Source: Betaproteobacteria bacterium (GTDB lineage: Bacteria; Pseudomonadota; Gammaproteobacteria; Burkholderiales; SG8-39). Taken from it: DNA of 15,337 nucleotides. A model generated the notes under the pieces. That model was not told the origin of the DNA, did no database searches, and saw only the letters and a program-made list of their open reading frames with translations. Made by a program: the position numbers and the translations under genes. Location of the stretch: positions 1-15,337 of the forward strand of contig DAHVFK010000029.1 in the NCBI GenBank assembly GCA_027317055.1, written 5' to 3'. This document shows positions 14,404-15,337 of the stretch, piece after piece (positions within the stretch are counted from its first letter, which is position 1; every line of letters starts with the position of its first letter).

Positions 14404-15337
14404 ATGAGTAAATCATTCGACGTCATCGTCTTCGGCGTCACCGGTTTCACCGGGCGGCTGGTGGCGGGGTACCTGAACTCGACATACGGCGTTGGCGGCA
14501 AGCTCGCGTGGGCGATGGCGGGACGCAACCTCGACAAGCTGGCCGAGGTTCGCCGCTCGATCGGCGCCGGCGAGGCCCCGCCACTTATCGCCGCCGACGC
14601 GTCCGACGCCGATTCCCTGGCGAGCCTGGTTCAGCGTTCGAGGTCGATCATTACCACGGTCGGGCCATACCAGCGCCACGGCCGGGCGCTGGTGACGGCC
14701 TGCGCCCAGGCCGGCACCGACTATCTCGACCTGTGCGGCGAGCCGGCCTGGATGGCGCAGATGATCCCGCTGCTCGAGGCGCCGGCGCGCGCGAGCGGCG
14801 CGCGCATCGTGTTTTCGTGCGGATTCGATTCGATCCCGTTCGATCTCGGCGTCGTCTTTCTGCAGGAAGAAGCGCAGCGGCGCTTCGGCCAGCCGCTGAA
14901 CAGGGTGCACACGGGCGTGCGCAAGATGAAGGGCAAGCCTTCCGGCGGCACGATCGCGAGCCTGCTGGCGACCATCGAGCAAATGGGGCGCGATCGCGCG
15001 GTTGCGCGGACGATGGTCGATCCGTTCGCGCTGACCCCGGGCTTTCGCGGGCCGCGGCAGCCCGCGAGCGGATCGGTCGCCTACGACGAGCTGGCCCAGT
15101 CATGGACGGCGCCGTTCGTCATGGCGCCGATCAACACCAAGAACGTGCATCGCACCAACGCGCTGCTGGGCCATCCCTGGGGCCGCGACTTCGTCTACGA
15201 CGAGCGCATGCTGGCCGGAGACGGCGCGGAGGGAGAGCAACGGGCGAGAAGGATGGCGAGCGCGCTTCGATTCCAGAACGCGATGCTCGCGTTTGCGCCC
15301 ACGCGCGCGCTGCTGCGGCGCTTCGCCCTGCCCAAGC
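14404..15337 (+). CDS. Saccharopine dehydrogenase-like / trans-acting enoyl reductase family protein (3' end outside window)
   Basis: At least 311 codons are open to the window edge. The N-terminal Rossmann motif is FGVTGFTGRLVAGYL (about 10-24), followed by WAMAGRNLDKL, TTVGPYQRHGRALVTACAQAG, TDYLDLCGEPAW and CGFDSIPFDLG. This is the saccharopine dehydrogenase NADP-binding family branch that includes the mycobacterial trans-acting enoyl reductases. It is not a true lysine-pathway enzyme by these motifs. The family is about 390-415 aa, so roughly 80-100 residues are missing. The ATG at 14404 has no clear ribosome site. It lies 35 nt after the dienelactone hydrolase and is probably cotranscribed. 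The substrate is unknown. Confidence 0.85.
   Translation, partial: MSKSFDVIVFGVTGFTGRLVAGYLNSTYGVGGKLAWAMAGRNLDKLAEVRRSIGAGEAPPLIAADASDADSLASLVQRSRSIITTVGPYQRHGRALVTACAQAGTDYLDLCGEPAWMAQMIPLLEAPARASGARIVFSCGFDSIPFDLGVVFLQEEAQRRFGQPLNRVHTGVRKMKGKPSGGTIASLLATIEQMGRDRAVARTMVDPFALTPGFRGPRQPASGSVAYDELAQSWTAPFVMAPINTKNVHRTNALLGHPWGRDFVYDERMLAGDGAEGEQRARRMASALRFQNAMLAFAPTRALLRRFALPK

Overview
This is a GC-rich, gene-dense stretch of bacterial chromosome. Its gene families suggest a betaproteobacterium (Burkholderiales or Rhodocyclales-like): an aerobic benzoyl-CoA (box) pathway locus with the HTH/shikimate-kinase-like regulator BoxR, a compact LysR-controlled DoxX/pirin/azoreductase operon, GFA and Baeyer-Villiger-type flavoproteins, and several four-base gene overlaps. 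No rRNA, tRNA, CRISPR array, transposase or phage gene was seen. The taxonomic assignment is inferred from gene content only.

Left part (1-3643): the benzoate locus. boxC (benzoyl-CoA-dihydrodiol lyase, cut by the window edge) and boxR run leftward with an ATGA overlap. A flavodoxin-like gene and a benzoate-CoA ligase (bclA) run rightward. The intergenic region of about 80 bp holds two TATAGT -10 boxes facing opposite ways. Each sits inside a copy of the same element, GCARTATAGT, which makes them good BoxR operator candidates. A perfect 15-bp tandem duplication lies in the boxR leader. bclA would activate benzoate, BoxC would act after BoxA/BoxB (expected just left of the window), and BoxR would sense benzoyl-CoA.

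Middle-left (3627-6518): a leftward operon azoR-doxX-pirin with tight spacing, transcribed divergently from a LysR regulator. An inverted repeat between them is a likely LysR site. This looks like a quinone/electrophile or redox-stress module. The pirin and bclA ends overlap tail to tail.

Centre (6555-9371): a conserved-looking 129-aa protein of unknown function, a TTC38-type tetratricopeptide protein, a small TfoX-N-like protein (convergent, sharing a CTAG stop), and a short-chain dehydrogenase. About 250 bp without a gene follows, containing two perfect hairpins.

Right part (9623-15337): a GFA-family zinc protein overlapping an EthA-like Baeyer-Villiger monooxygenase; an exported creatininase-domain/YVTN-propeller fusion; a dienelactone hydrolase with a complete catalytic triad; and the start of a saccharopine-dehydrogenase-like (trans-acting enoyl reductase type) protein cut by the right edge. 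In front of the creatininase fusion lies a third copy of the BoxR-operator-like element, 16/19 identical to the one in front of the flavodoxin. It coincides with a 17-codon Cys-rich leader ORF. This is the most interesting unexplained signal in the window.
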